Source: Zymoseptoria tritici IPO323
Lineage: Eukaryota; Ascomycota; Dothideomycetes; Mycosphaerellales; Mycosphaerellaceae
DNA: 64,000 nt
Direction: 5' to 3'
NCBI RefSeq assembly: GCF_000219625.1
Contig: NC_018203.1
Location: forward strand, 248,001-312,000
Both the position numbers and the translations under genes were made by a program. Each line of letters begins with the position of its first letter. Position 1 is the stretch's first letter. The notes under the pieces are model-generated. The model was not told where the DNA came from. It saw only the letters and a program-made list of their open reading frames with translations, and ran no database searches. This document shows, in pieces, positions 1 to 10,270 of the stretch.

Positions 1-54
1 AGTTTTCGTGGCTAGTGTTGTTTAACTCTTAACTGTGGATGTTGGGTGGATGTT

Positions 55-261
55 TTACGGCGAGAGTGCAGCCATGACGGGTCGTACTTCGAGCGACGTT
101 GGCGGATGTGAAGTGAAGAAGATGGATTTTTGAAGAAAGGCTGGAATTGTGTTGGACTGATATCGTTGGGTTATAGTGGGTTGTATTGACCATCGTATCA
201 CAGCACCTGGCTGGTCAAGTTCTTTAGTGATCTTCTCTTGCGGCGTTTGTGCTGCTTGCAT
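55..261 (-). CDS. hypothetical small protein, 68 aa
   Basis: Open frame starting at an ATG with plausible protein composition (polar N-terminus, no low-complexity run). I recognise no domain, signal peptide or membrane segment. The rest of 262–780 holds only short overlapping frames on both strands that I cannot rank, including an 89-codon plus-strand frame at 498–767. It may be a chance ORF. Confidence 0.15.
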   Translation of the reverse strand: MQAAQTPQEKITKELDQPGAVIRWSIQPTITQRYQSNTIPAFLQKSIFFTSHPPTSLEVRPVMAALSP

Positions 262-994
262 CGGAGGGACGGCGTTCGTGCTGCTCTGAGTCCTGCGCGC
301 GGTAATAGAGGTGGATCGAGTGCAGTAGAAGAAGGAGCGTTTAGTAGAAGTTTCGTCCTACCGGGAGATGTGTTAGATAAACAGTTTGAGTAGAGCTGTA
401 AGCGGGTCTTGTGCCGATGTCGTCGAGCGAGTGAGGTAGGAGGGTGTGGGGTGTGGATGGACGTAGGGTGAAACGGGTGACGGAGTGACGAATTGTTGTG
501 GACGAGAAGTCGATGGACGACACCAAGAATCTCGACACTGCAGCTCTCCCTCTCTCTCTACGACTGTGTCAGTTCTCGCCTGGGTCATTTGTCTTCCTGA
601 TTTGCCGGCTTGATACCTCCCTTGCTGCTACTCCACACTACTTTCTACACTACTTTGACCTTGTCCTTGTCTTAGACCCGTACTCGTGCGCTCGTAGGAA
701 GCTTAACTTTCTTAATTACTACTACCGTCGGCGTGAACAGCAGTCGAGGAGATCCGTCTTTAAGTAGCGTTACTCTTAGACTAGTCCGCAGTCCGGCAAT
801 CCGCGGTAGGACGTTTCCTCGGACTTGCCAGTCCAGTCGTACGCAGTCGGTTCGTTGCTTTGTCGCTAATGTAGGATGTGTCCGTCGATGCGGTACGCTT
901 AGTGTACGAGTTTGCTGGATATGTCGTTTGTGGATGTGTCGGTGTATTATGTTTTTGTGTATATGTCGTTGTGCGTAGAACGGTGCGTGGAATG

Positions 995-1248
995 GTATCT
1001 ATCACAGTATATGCTACCGTACATTTCACACAGTATATGCTACCATGCATTTTACGGGACGGGCATCGTACATTGTTCCTATACAAGTTACCATACGTGG
1101 AGCTGTATATACGATCGTAAATGTGACTGTACATGTCGTCGTAAATGTAACGGTCTACGCCATGGTCCATGCCGCCGTTCTTACTACCGCACACAACACC
1201 GCACACAACACCGTAGATGCTGCCGTACCGTACACTTCGCCGTACATA
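995..1248. repeat. degenerate 12-bp minisatellite
   Basis: About 21 units of 12 bp, most starting GTA or GTC, are seen from 995 (gtatctatcaca, gtatatgctacc, then a 2-nt slip at 1031–1032) to 1248. The clearest run is 1105–1236; gcacacaacacc occurs twice exactly at 1189–1212. Because 12 is a multiple of 3, all frames stay open here, and the overlapping ORFs on both strands (141 codons minus, 137 and 71 codons plus) are repeat artefacts or a 4-residue repeat protein (V-x-x-T/A type). Similar but less regular sequence extends left to about 880. Confidence 0.85.
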
Positions 1249-1259
1249 CTAGCTCGTTA

Positions 1260-1956
1260 GCTCTACCTCCCGCGTCATTTCTAATAGCCTCCTTAACGGA
1301 TGAGAAAAGGGGCCGAAAGCATTAGAAGCAGAGAAAGCACGCATAGACGCACAGGGTCTGGAAAATTTCGCAGCACTTCGAGAACTTTATCGTCGTTTGC
1401 TAGCTAAATATATAGACCGCCGCGGACTTCTCCTTGAAAGCCTCGGCGGCGAGGAAATGTGACTCGCTCTTCGTGGGCTGGAAGCGTAGGGAGTAGAGAA
1501 AGCTCGTACAGGAGCTGAGACGTAGCGGTAGGTCGAGTAAGTTTGCTATGCTTTGTTGGGTAGGCTTGTAGACTGTCGTGTTGTTCTTTTTTGGAAAGTT
1601 GTTTCAGTGGCGGGAGTAAGAGGCTCTTGGAGAGGGGGGGGGGGGGGGGCGTTGGAATTGGAGAGAGCACGTATGGTGGCTGAGACTTGCGGTGCTCGAT
1701 GCCGAGACGGAGGATCTGAAGAGGATTAAGAGCTGGAAGCGCTCCAAGCAGTAAGAAGCACGCATGGAGGAGGCTGAGATTGCAGCGCCGGAAGATTCTG
1801 ACTACGAAGAAGAGCTGTCCTGGCGTTGACGCTATGGTATGTAATCTTAGGCTGCGACGAAGCCTTTAAATAGCAGCTTCTCCACAGAGTGAATGGGAGC
1901 GCTGTCGTGAAGAGAGCAGCTCAGAACAGTGACCTGGTAGTGCTGGGAGTTCTTGT
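1260..1956. other. no supported gene
   Basis: Only an 88-codon minus-strand frame (1404–1670) crosses the interval, and it includes the C homopolymer (G run on the plus strand) read as polyproline. I see no splice sites or domain. Confidence 0.4.
1634..1649. repeat. poly-G homopolymer, 16 nt
   Basis: Sixteen consecutive G on the plus strand. It is likely to vary in length and could be a sequencing or assembly weak point. Confidence 0.95.
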
Positions 1957-2214
1957 TCAGGTGTATAGGTCCAGATTCTGCATGTTGGGTTTCGCGCGTA
2001 TCGTTCTCAGGTGATTAGCTGTGCGAGTCGCAGTCGGAAGAGCATGATCTAGTTCGGACTGCCGCTGGAGAGAGAGGTAACTAAACCGCCCTCCAGCACC
2101 CTTCCGTCCTGTCGTAATATCCTCGATGCCTCTGCTTGTGCGCTTCCTGCTTGCGTTTTCTGCTCGGATCTTACGCTTGTGCAGGAACATCGGAGAAGCT
2201 GAAGTTGTGCGCAA
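1957..2214 (-). CDS. hypothetical basic protein, 85 aa
   Basis: Open frame rich in Arg/Lys/Ser with no recognisable domain. It starts at a GTG just downstream, on the minus strand, of the family Y repeat pair at 2229–2362. It may be the tail of a longer decayed frame that once included that repeat. Real status uncertain. Confidence 0.2.
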   Translation of the reverse strand: MRTTSASPMFLHKRKIRAENASRKRTSRGIEDITTGRKGAGGRFSYLSLQRQSELDHALPTATRTANHLRTIRAKPNMQNLDLYT

Positions 2215-2228
2215 CGATGATGAACCGC

Positions 2229-2362
2229 AGGCGTGGGATCATCACCGACGACGGATCAAAGTCCGTGTCGAGATACTGCTGCTGTCTAATACAACGAGGA
2301 AGGACCGTAGGCGTGGGGCCGCCACCGATGACAGATCAAAGTCCGGGTCGAGATATTCCTAG
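2229..2362 (-). repeat. family Y repeat, two units, 80-bp period
   Basis: On the minus strand the phrase tatctcgacccggactttga occurs with one change in two units 80 bp apart (plus-strand anchors tcaaagtcc at 2256 and 2336). Each is followed by a matching stretch ending in cccacgcct(a/g)cgg. Translated in one frame it reads YLDPDFDLSSV…PRLR. The same unit recurs at 17903–17990 and 53171–53600. Confidence 0.75.
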
Positions 2363-2425
2363 TCGTCCATGTTAACGCTGGCTGAGTGGGCGCCGTGGCC
2401 AACTGTTCGTGTGCAGAGTTGAGGT

Positions 2426-2782
2426 ATGATGTCTGCGCAGTGGATGCAGATGCTTGGTGTGAATGCTCTGCGTGCAAGTTCCGGGTCCGGCGAAGTATGC
2501 TGCATTACCGCAGAAGTGTCGCCTGGTATAGGAGCATTCGAGTGCGTGGCCGAGAGATGATTGACGGATGAAAGTGGAAGAGGAGCTGCAGCAGTCCGGG
2601 AGTATTCGAGAGACAAGGCAATAGCAGCTGCGCGTACCTTTGTGGATACTCTTTTTGATGAGGAGTGTGCAACCGTGGAGGAAGGCGAGTGCTGGACGGA
2701 ATTGAATAGTAATGGACATTATGCAGCCATCTCTCAGCGCTGGAAGGACAACTTCCGTAGTGAGAGCTTGAAGAAGGCTTGA
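2426..2782 (+). pseudogene. hypothetical protein, 118 codons with one TGA
   Basis: Starting at two consecutive ATGs (2426, 2429), one frame runs to a stop at 2782 with a single internal TGA at 2558–2560. The downstream part has strongly protein-like composition (acidic helix with DTLFDEECATVEEGECW, then basic C-terminus ending LKKA). A CGA-to-TGA change would explain the stop, which is inference. No family recognised. A start after the stop would leave a 73-codon fragment. Confidence 0.35.
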
Positions 2783-2951
2783 GCCAGGCCGTGATAGTTC
2801 CTCATTCTCGCATAGATTGAAAGAGCGTGGTACTCGGTGGCATGTTCTTGCCGTCGTCGTGCCCGGCCATGCCCGTCAAAGAAGCACTCACCTGGACCGT
2901 TAAAGAAGCACTCGGACGACAGAAGGGAAAAACTCATCTCCCGTGTCCCGG

Positions 2952-3074
2952 GTCTGCGCCTCGTTGATTTCGGTACCTTGTCAAAGATCTCAAAGTCTTT
3001 GGATCATTGTCAATATAGGTCAGGACCCTGCGCCACGCTGATGTCGGTACCTTGTCAAAGATCTCAAAGTCCTT
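2952..3074. repeat. tandem duplication, ~75-bp period
   Basis: Near-identical segments at 2952–3001 and 3026–3074 share the core cggtaccttgtcaaagatct. A smaller duplication of aagaagcactc lies just upstream at 2880–2913. The 167-codon plus-strand frame 2837–3340 crosses it; the minus strand reads KDFEIFDKVPKS in the first copy. I cannot tell which strand, if either, was coding. Confidence 0.8.
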
Positions 3075-3812
3075 CACTCGCAAGTCGAGCTCACAACCTT
3101 TCCGCTGTTCGGCGCAGAGGTTGGGATATCGACGAATGCGCCCTTAAGCTCGAACGCATCTTTGTGATTCTTGCTGCGTCCGCGATTGAGTCGTCTCCGC
3201 TGGGAATGTCGACGAGGCTGTCCAGAAGTCGAACAGACTCTTGGTTCGGATATTTTGAATACCTAGATACTCTCCGTCTCGCTGATCTGTGCATCGATGT
3301 CGCGCCCACCCTAGGCTCACAATGCCTTCAATTCATCTAAGCTTATCGATTTTCGTTGACTCGGTGCTTGCGGAGGTCTTGCAGCAGATGGTGAAGGGCT
3401 TAAAGGGGTTGCAGAGTGCTATAAAGACTCAGAGGCGCGGCTGTTAGAGTATGGTGTTGCGGAGGAAGTGCTGTGACAAGTGGCTAAGCGTGCGGAAAGG
3501 CTCATTGGTTCGCACCCATCGTGGTGCGGTTCTGGACAGTGTATTCGAGCTCCGTTATAAGTTGGCGGTTGGTCTCCAGTGCGCGCGGGCGGACTTGTGT
3601 AGGTGGGAATGCTGCGCTGTTGATGGGAATCCAAGCCTCCTTCCCCTTCTCGACGCATCGACTCGCCAGCGCATTCGACCTTCGCCTTATCCTCCTCCGC
3701 GACTAGACTCATCCATGTTCTCTCCCTATCCTAAGCATCTTCCACGATGATCGCATCCTAAAGTCTCATTGGAACAAGAAGGTGACCCTCGCGAGGGCCG
3801 GGCTCGCACTGC

Positions 3813-4028
3813 TTACGAATGCTGTATGCTCTCGGCTAAGTCGGCGACTCTGGCAATTATGGACATCGCCTGCTCCTGAACCAAGCGTTTATTATTGCGC
3901 AACAATCGCATAAGATCGGTAAGCTGTAGGGCTTGGTGCAGATATCGACATTGCTTCGAGACATCGTTGAAACGGGTCCGCTGGGACTTGATCGATGTTT
4001 GAATGGTTTGCTTGACTTTAGACCGCAC
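3813..4028 (-). CDS. hypothetical helical protein, 71 aa
   Basis: Frame from a GTG with strongly helical, coiled-coil-like composition (regular L/I/V spacing through ALQLTDLMRLLRNNKRLVQEQ). An upstream in-frame TGA limits it. It could be a surviving exon of a larger gene. No family recognised. Confidence 0.3.
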   Translation of the reverse strand: MRSKVKQTIQTSIKSQRTRFNDVSKQCRYLHQALQLTDLMRLLRNNKRLVQEQAMSIIARVADLAESIQHS

Positions 4029-4354
4029 TCTATCTCAGGTCAGCCTTAGGGCGCAAAGTATGCGGCGGCGTGTTGTCCTGAGCCTGACCTTCGCTAGTGG
4101 AATCTGCTTCGCAACCACGCCGACTCCTATGCATCTCCAATGATGTTCAAGCCAACCCCGACAACCACACACCTCGTCTTCGACCCGTCGTAACCTCGTC
4201 GCATCCTAGCGATCTCCAAAGAATTGCTAATGCAGGTGACAGTATCATTGACCACGTATGCCGGTCGCTCGCCGACTGCTGTAATGATCTTCGGCAGGTA
4301 TGGTTTGGCGGTTCGGCTGTTCTTGTTAAGAAGCGGGACACGACTCCGGCGTTC

Positions 4355-4581
4355 GAGGTGGTCGACAAACGAGCTGCGCTAGACAAGGAAGCCGGTGTTG
4401 AAGCCATGGCGGTGGAGAAGTTCGTGGAGGGTGCGATTCGATGAGAATTAGATGGACGGGCCATGCATCAATCGCTGGGCAAGGAAGCCGGTGTTGAAGC
4501 CACGGCTGCGGAAAAGCCGGTGAAGGGTGCGATTGAATGTGAATCGGATGGATGGGCCATGCATCAATCGGGCGGTAGCAT
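4355..4581 (+). repeat. family M repeat, two tandem units
   Basis: Two units of about 110 bp share aaggaagccggtgttgaagcc and end in gggccatgcatcaatcg. On the plus strand the first reads ALDKEAGVEAMAVEKFVEGA. A third diverged copy lies inside the alpha-tubulin pseudogene at 34577–34704 in the same plus-strand orientation. A 115-codon plus frame (4097–4444) and a 105-codon minus frame cover the first unit; I cannot choose between them. Confidence 0.8.
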
Positions 4582-4684
4582 CAGGTGTGGTTGTGATGTG
4601 TCATCGAGAAATGTCTCATGACACGGCGAGTATCGAGATTGTCGAGAGTGCCGAGAGTGTTGAGATTGGGTTTGTCCGTTGTTG

Positions 4685-5338
4685 TCAAGCAATTGAAAGT
4701 GATGAGGGAAGAGCAATCGGCTGTTTTGCCACATCTAACATAGCCAGCTCCCAAGTTGCCCAGAACTGACTGGGACGCCCCGTGCTACCAGCTGTAACGT
4801 ACTCCCCCTGGCTAGGTCCTCTCGATCGACCTGCAGATGCGGCAGAAGTCAGCCTGAGGTACTTCCTTTGACCCGGGGTTGGCAGGACGGTACCTCTGTC
4901 ACGACCAGCATCCATCTCGCGGCTTTGACAAGGTTCAACATCGCGAGTGGCAGTGATATGTAGCCTGTGCGGCGGGCGAGGGATCGGAATGGATATTGGT
5001 GGGGTCGGGCAAGAGGGGTTGCTTTGTTGGTGCCGATGAGTTGCGTATGCCGTGGTGGCCGATGAAGACGTAGGCTCGAACGGAGCTACGGTCAGACCGG
5101 TAGTGTGTAGTGCCGGGAGCGGACTCGGCTGCTTACAGGAGGCGTTGCAAAGCGCGCGCAAGTCGCCAGAATTCGGTGTTGAAGGCCGCGGGAAGTCTGC
5201 CAACATAAGCGGTGAGGTGTCGTCGTCGAAGACATCGCGGACTCCGGTCTCCGAAGCCGTGGCACTAGTAACAGCAATGCAGAACACTCCCTCTGCCCAA
5301 CGCTCTATGTCTGGCCTCGACAGATACGGTCCCGACAT
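4685..5338 (-). CDS. hypothetical protein, 217 aa
   Basis: Uninterrupted frame with a true ATG, Pro/Ser/Thr-rich in the middle (residues about 70–120) and no recognised domain, signal peptide or membrane span. The N-terminal 60 residues look most protein-like and include an acidic VFDDDTSP stretch. No intron is needed. A 100-codon plus-strand frame overlaps and is taken as a shadow. Confidence 0.35.
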   Translation of the reverse strand: MSGPYLSRPDIERWAEGVFCIAVTSATASETGVRDVFDDDTSPLMLADFPRPSTPNSGDLRALCNASCKQPSPLPALHTTGLTVAPFEPTSSSATTAYATHRHQQSNPSCPTPPISIPIPRPPHRLHITATRDVEPCQSREMDAGRDRGTVLPTPGQRKYLRLTSAASAGRSRGPSQGEYVTAGSTGRPSQFWATWELAMLDVAKQPIALPSSLSIA

Positions 5339-5339
5339 G

Positions 5340-6657
5340 TTGCGGAACCTATAGGGATCTCTGAGAGGGCTCGCTCGCGCGTGGTGGCACTTCGGCAGTA
5401 AAGCGGACCGCTAAGACGGATCAGATCAAGGAGACTCGGTAGGATTCGAGTATTGCATGGGAGTGGTGGGAACTTGCGGAGGGAAAAAGCTGCAATGCGT
5501 GGTATCGCAGAGGAGAATGTTGAAATTGCAAAGGATGAAGTAGTAGAAAGTTATAGAGAGTACTTTCCGCCAAGTACTTACGTTGTGTGTCTATGTGCAA
5601 TGCAGCTTCATGCCATGCAGGGTAAACGATTTCGAGCGTTCATGCGTGGCTCCGACGACCAGTATGAACGCCGAGCACTGTGAGCAGGACGAAAAACAAA
5701 CGCGCGAGCGCGACCTTTTAGCAAGGGAGTGCAGTTTTCGCTTTGCCGGGAAGCGATGGAATGATCAGCTGCACGACAACGCAAGGGAATGCAGCTGGTC
5801 CAGTCGGCGTTCGGCAGCGACCGTGTCTTCTGAACCTGCTTAGTCGGCATGATGGCTCGGCTTGAACCGCACCATGTGTCGGACTCCAGCGGCCGAGTTC
5901 GTACAGACAATGTCGGAGAATGGAGACGCTGCTTTTTAATCCTGCGTAGACGCATTCCTCCTTGAATCGTTCCTCTGTTCTCTCGCGCAGACCACACTCC
6001 AGGCCACTAGGCTCGGTGCTGCGGACTTCGCGGCCTCTAACTTCGCATTAAGCGCATCGATCTCGAGACGAAGGGTGATGGTGTCCGCTTCTGTCTGTTT
6101 TGCAGCTGCCTTCAATCGCTCACATTCGGCCCGCCATAGGAAGTCCGATCCAGGTAATGGTGAGTCGAGCTGAGGCATCCTGTCGCTTGCCCTTGGCGAT
6201 GTGAAGTCTCAAAGAACGGACGTATTCCGAGGTCTGCCAGTAAGCAGATGGATCGGTTGCCTAGTGCCGTACCGCCAATGCTCGGGCAAGAGGAGAGGAA
6301 CCCAGACCGCAACACCTAGCGGCCGAGCAATGCATAGCTCGAATCGTGGGCGACAGTAAGAGCACGGATCTTTGATCGAAGCTGAGTATCATGAGTGCCG
6401 CATCTTTGTTAATCGATGACCAGGTATTCGTCCAGATCTTTCGTAGCCGTGAGAACAATTTCGGCTGAGGCCTGGTTGGCTGATCGCGGACATGCGTACA
6501 CCGCGGTGCATCCGACCAGCAGAAGCGCTCGCCAACAATCGCTCTCAATTTGTGGCCAGTTGTGCTCCTTCCAATCAACCATCCATCTCTTCAAGGGTCG
6601 TCTTCAAATTGTGTCCCGCTTTCCATTGTCGCGAGACCTCTGGCTCCTCATCATCTC
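5340..6657. other. no gene that can be chosen confidently
   Basis: Several frames of 60–130 codons overlap on both strands (for example 5608–5997 minus and 6492–6827 plus). None has a recognisable domain, splice signals or clearly better composition than its competitors. A short alpha-helical stretch on the minus strand near 6040–6110 (LRLEIDALNAKLEAAKSAA, in the 80-codon frame 5936–6178) may be a decayed coiled coil. Confidence 0.3.
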
Positions 6658-6840
6658 TCACCGACCGATTTTCAGATTGTACTCGTATGTGCGGGTCTCG
6701 AAGGCGCGGCGATGGCGCTGAATCGCTGTGGTGTTCGTTGTCGAGATCGAGGTCGCTGTGTCGGTTTGATCGTCGGGATCCGATGGAGATCGTGAATGGG
6801 AAGGCGAGGCAATGTATTGGGATTTGACGGCAGGAGGTTG

Positions 6841-6870
6841 TGAAGGAGAAGGTCGTGAAGGAGAAGGTCG
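6841..6870. repeat. two 15-bp direct repeats
   Basis: tgaaggagaaggtcg occurs twice in a row. It lies in a minus-strand 187-codon frame (6658–7221) that it turns into a Ser/Pro-rich repeat (RPSPSRPSPS). That frame has a low-complexity C-terminal half and I do not list it as a gene. Confidence 0.9.
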
Positions 6871-7245
6871 TGAGGGGCACGCTTGCAGTAAGAAGGTCGA
6901 TGTTGCCGAAATTCTGCCGACTTCTCGAGCTTCCAATTGCCCCACGTCTGATTTCGTCCACAATCTCTCTGCTTCATCACCATCCTCCCATGGTTTTTTA
7001 CCATCAAAGTCAAGGCATTTGTGTGATGCACTCACCCACGTTCCCTCCGTCTCCGCGCCGCTCCTTGTAAACGCTGCTGCCGCAATGCCGACTCGAGCTC
7101 CCACCACCTCCGAATCACACTTCCTCCGCTCCGCCGTAGGCCACGGCGACGGCAGCAATGTCAAAGTTTTGGTGCGAATATGATAGCTCGCTGGCAGTGT
7201 GACTTTAAAAAAGAATGACATCGTATCATTCAGCTCAGCACGTTA

Positions 7246-7840
7246 ACATGAAGTTCCAGAAGTCATTCACATTCGACAAGTCATTCTGACAAAGATCCAC
7301 ACTTCGCACATCAACACGATGTGTACGCTTCGTTCGGAGAGGAGAAGAGTCCCTCGACCACAACTTCGATGGCTATCACTCGTGTATCTTTGCGTACGGA
7401 CAGACGGGAAGTGGAAAGTCATACACGAATGACGGGCACACCGGCCGAGCCCGGTCTCGTTGCGCGCCCATGTCAAGGCCTCTTCCAACGGGTCGACTTC
7501 GCACACGGACGGGTGGAACAGAACGGCAGTATGACCTACGACGTTCACGACTCCTACTTCGAGATCTACAACGAGCACGTCAAAGGCGTGCTCACGCCAC
7601 GCATCAACCCGTAAAGACCTGCTCACTCCACGCACTAATTCTCTCACCTACCTCAAAATCCGCTAATCCACATCTGATGGTGTATACATGCTGAACTTCA
7701 CAGACGAACCAGTCAAGTCCTACGACGACATCTCCGGCGATCTCAACCTCACCACCGTTCCATGCAAATGAACGATGCATCCTCCCGCTCCCGCGCCGTC
7801 TTCACTCTTATCGGCTCCGAGCGCGCCGGCCGTACAGAGC
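7246..7840 (+). pseudogene. kinesin-3 (Unc-104/KIF1-type) motor domain, N-terminal half, broken
   Basis: Motor-domain motifs appear in order. KFQKSFTFDKSF lies at about 7251–7287, followed by a stop. [10 protein letters not shown] follows, then the ATP-binding P-loop [19 protein letters not shown] at 7371–7427. One extra base at 7428 shifts the frame to [20 protein letters not shown] from 7429, and [11 protein letters not shown] lies near 7553. Then come DEPVKSYDDISG (7705–7740), the switch I motif as NDASSRS (about 7771) and a switch II-like GSERAGRTE (about 7814) fused directly to it, with the intervening strand missing. At least three frame changes, one stop and a deletion exclude function. 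The PAEPGL and EIYNEHV features favour kinesin-3. The missing C-terminal part of such a motor is found at 35.9 kb on the other strand. Confidence 0.9.
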
Positions 7841-8459
7841 CCACAGGCAGGGCGAAAGAAGAGGAGGGCTGGAAGTTGTCGAGGGCGAGAGAGTAGTGCG
7901 GACAACGAAAGAACAGTGTAGAAGAGAAAATAGAATAGCACACTGTATACTTGCAAGAATTCCAGCCTCCACAACCAAGATGCTCTTGCCCGAACCTTGT
8001 CTGTTGCTCGGGATGAGGAATACAATCGTGCATCAGCTGGAGGACGGAATAGAGGACAGCGGCTTCCTGGATGGCAGGCGGCACAAGGTGGATCTTCTGT
8101 CTCCATCCGATCTTCCACGTCCCTTGACGAGACCATCGTGCACTGGGACGCCATGGCGAAGGCGGAGGACGAATGAGTTGGAGGAGGCATGAGGGTGAAT
8201 ATCATGGAGCCTTTGGCGTTGTTTCAATCTGCGGACGGAGTTCCGAGTCGGTACAACATCTTTGCCATTCTGCTCAGCAATGGTACAGTGGCCAAAACTT
8301 CACCACACCGAAGTTACATGCCAAACCCATCACCCTTCACCAGAAGCGAATGGCATTGTCAGTCACCTCTCCCATCATAGTCATCTCTCCAAAAGCATGA
8401 CAGTAACCTCGTTGGCATGGTCCTTCGTCCACGTGCAGATGATCAGGGTCGGACCTCCT

Positions 8460-9042
8460 CTAACAACATGAAGGACATGCGCACTGCTTGTGCTGCCGAC
8501 GTTGTTCCTCGAGATCCTTTTTCTTAACCTTGAGATCCTCAACCTCTTTCTGCAGGATCTTGTTTCCTTTCTCGACTTCCCTGCGCTCGGTCTTAAGCTT
8601 CGCAATCCGCTCATTCTGTGTCCCGATTTTCTCTTTGAGACCCCGAAGCTCTTGCGCATATGGAACCGTCGGATTGGGATGACCGAAGGCCATGTCGGTA
8701 ACTTCCAAAAGGTCCTTGAAAGGTGATTCGATGTCTTCGAAAGCCTCGTCGAATAGGCTCACGAACGGGGATTTGGCACCTGTGCTATCTCGAAGTTTGT
8801 CCTGGGATGGGCTGAATCTGATCGAGTCGTGGGTGTAAGCCAGGTGGGGTGTAGAACTGCGAGAGTGTTAGCGACTGCAAAGCTGTCAAGTGACGTTCCA
8901 CTTGCAAGTCTGCTGCCGCCTTCCGTGCCATAGCCTTTGCCATTGCCATTTCCTCGGCCGCTTGAGATGCTCGGTCTTGGTGGGATTTCGAGTTCATGGT
9001 GTGCTGAGGACTGGCGCTGTTGTAAGTGGGCGCCGTCTGCAA
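8460..9042 (-). pseudogene. coiled-coil protein in two overlapping frames
   Basis: A frame from 9042 to 8785 encodes an Ala/Met-rich helix with QAAEEMAMAKAMARKAAADL. A second frame, open from about 8850, reads SIRFSPSQDKLRDSTG and then SLFDEAFEDIESPFKDLLEV. It ends at 8460 with a long Lys/Glu/Leu coiled coil (KIGTQNERIAKLKTERREVE) and a CACPSCC tail. The two parts lie in different frames with a switch near 8790–8850 and no convincing intron. It therefore looks like one gene with a small indel, or an undetected exon junction. Function unknown; coiled coils suggest a structural or adaptor role only by inference. Confidence 0.4.
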
Positions 9043-9179
9043 GTGAGAGCTGTCTGTAAGACCGCACTTGCAGTCAATGATGAAGGTGAAAGGAAGAGAA
9101 AGAAGAGGAAGAGAGACAAGAGAAACCTGAGAAGATTCTCCTGGTCATGGCGCTGATTCATCTCGAGGTCGTCCTGTGC

Positions 9180-9495
9180 GCCACCATGATCGCGACCTTG
9201 CAAAGGCCACCGTACGCAGACATGCTAGGCCAGATCCAGTCAGCTGGCTGAGCCGTTTGGCAAGAGCGCCGATCGACAGCAGTTGAGGCGCCTGGCCATC
9301 GTATCAGGTGACGTGTAATAGCTGGCATGGAGCTGCAGTCAGGGCATGGGCGGTGCAAGCAGAGGTCGTGGGAGGTCGACAAAGTTGTGATCCATGCCGG
9401 AGGATGGGAGAGGTGCACACGTGTCATGACTAAGCAGCCTCTCCCTCACTTCACCTCACGAATCGCCGGTCAATAACTCAGCTTGACAACGCTAT
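9180..9495. other. no supported gene
   Basis: Only an 89-codon minus-strand frame (9158–9427) is present, without recognisable features. Confidence 0.35.
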
Positions 9496-9754
9496 GTGTC
9501 ACGCTCGCACGCCCAGCATCAAGCGACAGCAGAATCCGGCGTTACAACGAGGTGCCTGCTACAAGACGGAACTGAACGATCAGCGGCTTGCCCGTGTGCG
9601 CAGGAGGAACCATCGAAGGAGGCAATGAAGCAGCGTGTTAAAGGAGTGCATAAGGAACTATCGAAGGAGGGGGTGAAGCAGTGTGCCGAGAGACAGTACG
9701 AAGAAGTGTGCCGCGGAGGAGGGAGCCTTCCATATTGCACCACAGCATCACGGC

Positions 9755-10270
9755 GATATGCTCGATCCTTCTCAGTGGCCATGGTGAACAGGAACATGCA
9801 GTCTGCGATACCTGCAGCACCGAGCAGAAGTCGTTGCCCTCGCCAATGCGGTGGTCCATTAAACCATCCGAACGACCTCTCGTATGTCGTCAGAAGATCA
9901 TGGCGACATGCTCGAGCCGTCTCAGCAGCGATGTCGATCATGAACATGCAATCCGCGACATCTACAGCACCGAGTGGAGGAGTTATCGCCCTCGCCAATG
10001 CAGTGGTCCAAAGCCTCCCTAAACGATCGTTGGACGTTTATTACCAGTCACTGCCCTCGCTAATGCAGTGGCCCGTTCAAAGCCTCCCAAAATGGTCATT
10101 GCCGGTTAGGCTCCCTTCTTCGCCCTCGCCAATGCGGTGGCCCATTTCAAGCCCCCCGAAATGATCATTGGCAGTCTGCCACCAGTCATCGCCCTTGCCC
10201 AATGTGATGGTTTACTCAAAGCCACTCGAAATGATCACTGGCGGTCTATCACCAGTCATCGCCCAATCGC
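9755..10270 (+). repeat. family T repeat array
   Basis: Two units of about 140 bp (starts near 9757 and 9899) share catggcgacatgctcgagcc-like and gaacatgca(g/a)tc sequence. They are followed by at least three shorter units of about 60–70 bp (near 10040, 10105 and 10180) sharing tcgccctcgccaatgcggtgg. A further diverged copy lies on the minus strand at 18050–18175. A 222-codon frame (9496–10164) spans the array, but another frame reads EHAIRDIYSTE and PSPMRWS, so the original frame is uncertain. Confidence 0.75.

Noticed and set aside
781..1325. 141-codon minus and 137-codon plus frames as genes
   Set aside because: Both are produced by the 12-bp minisatellite, which keeps every frame open.
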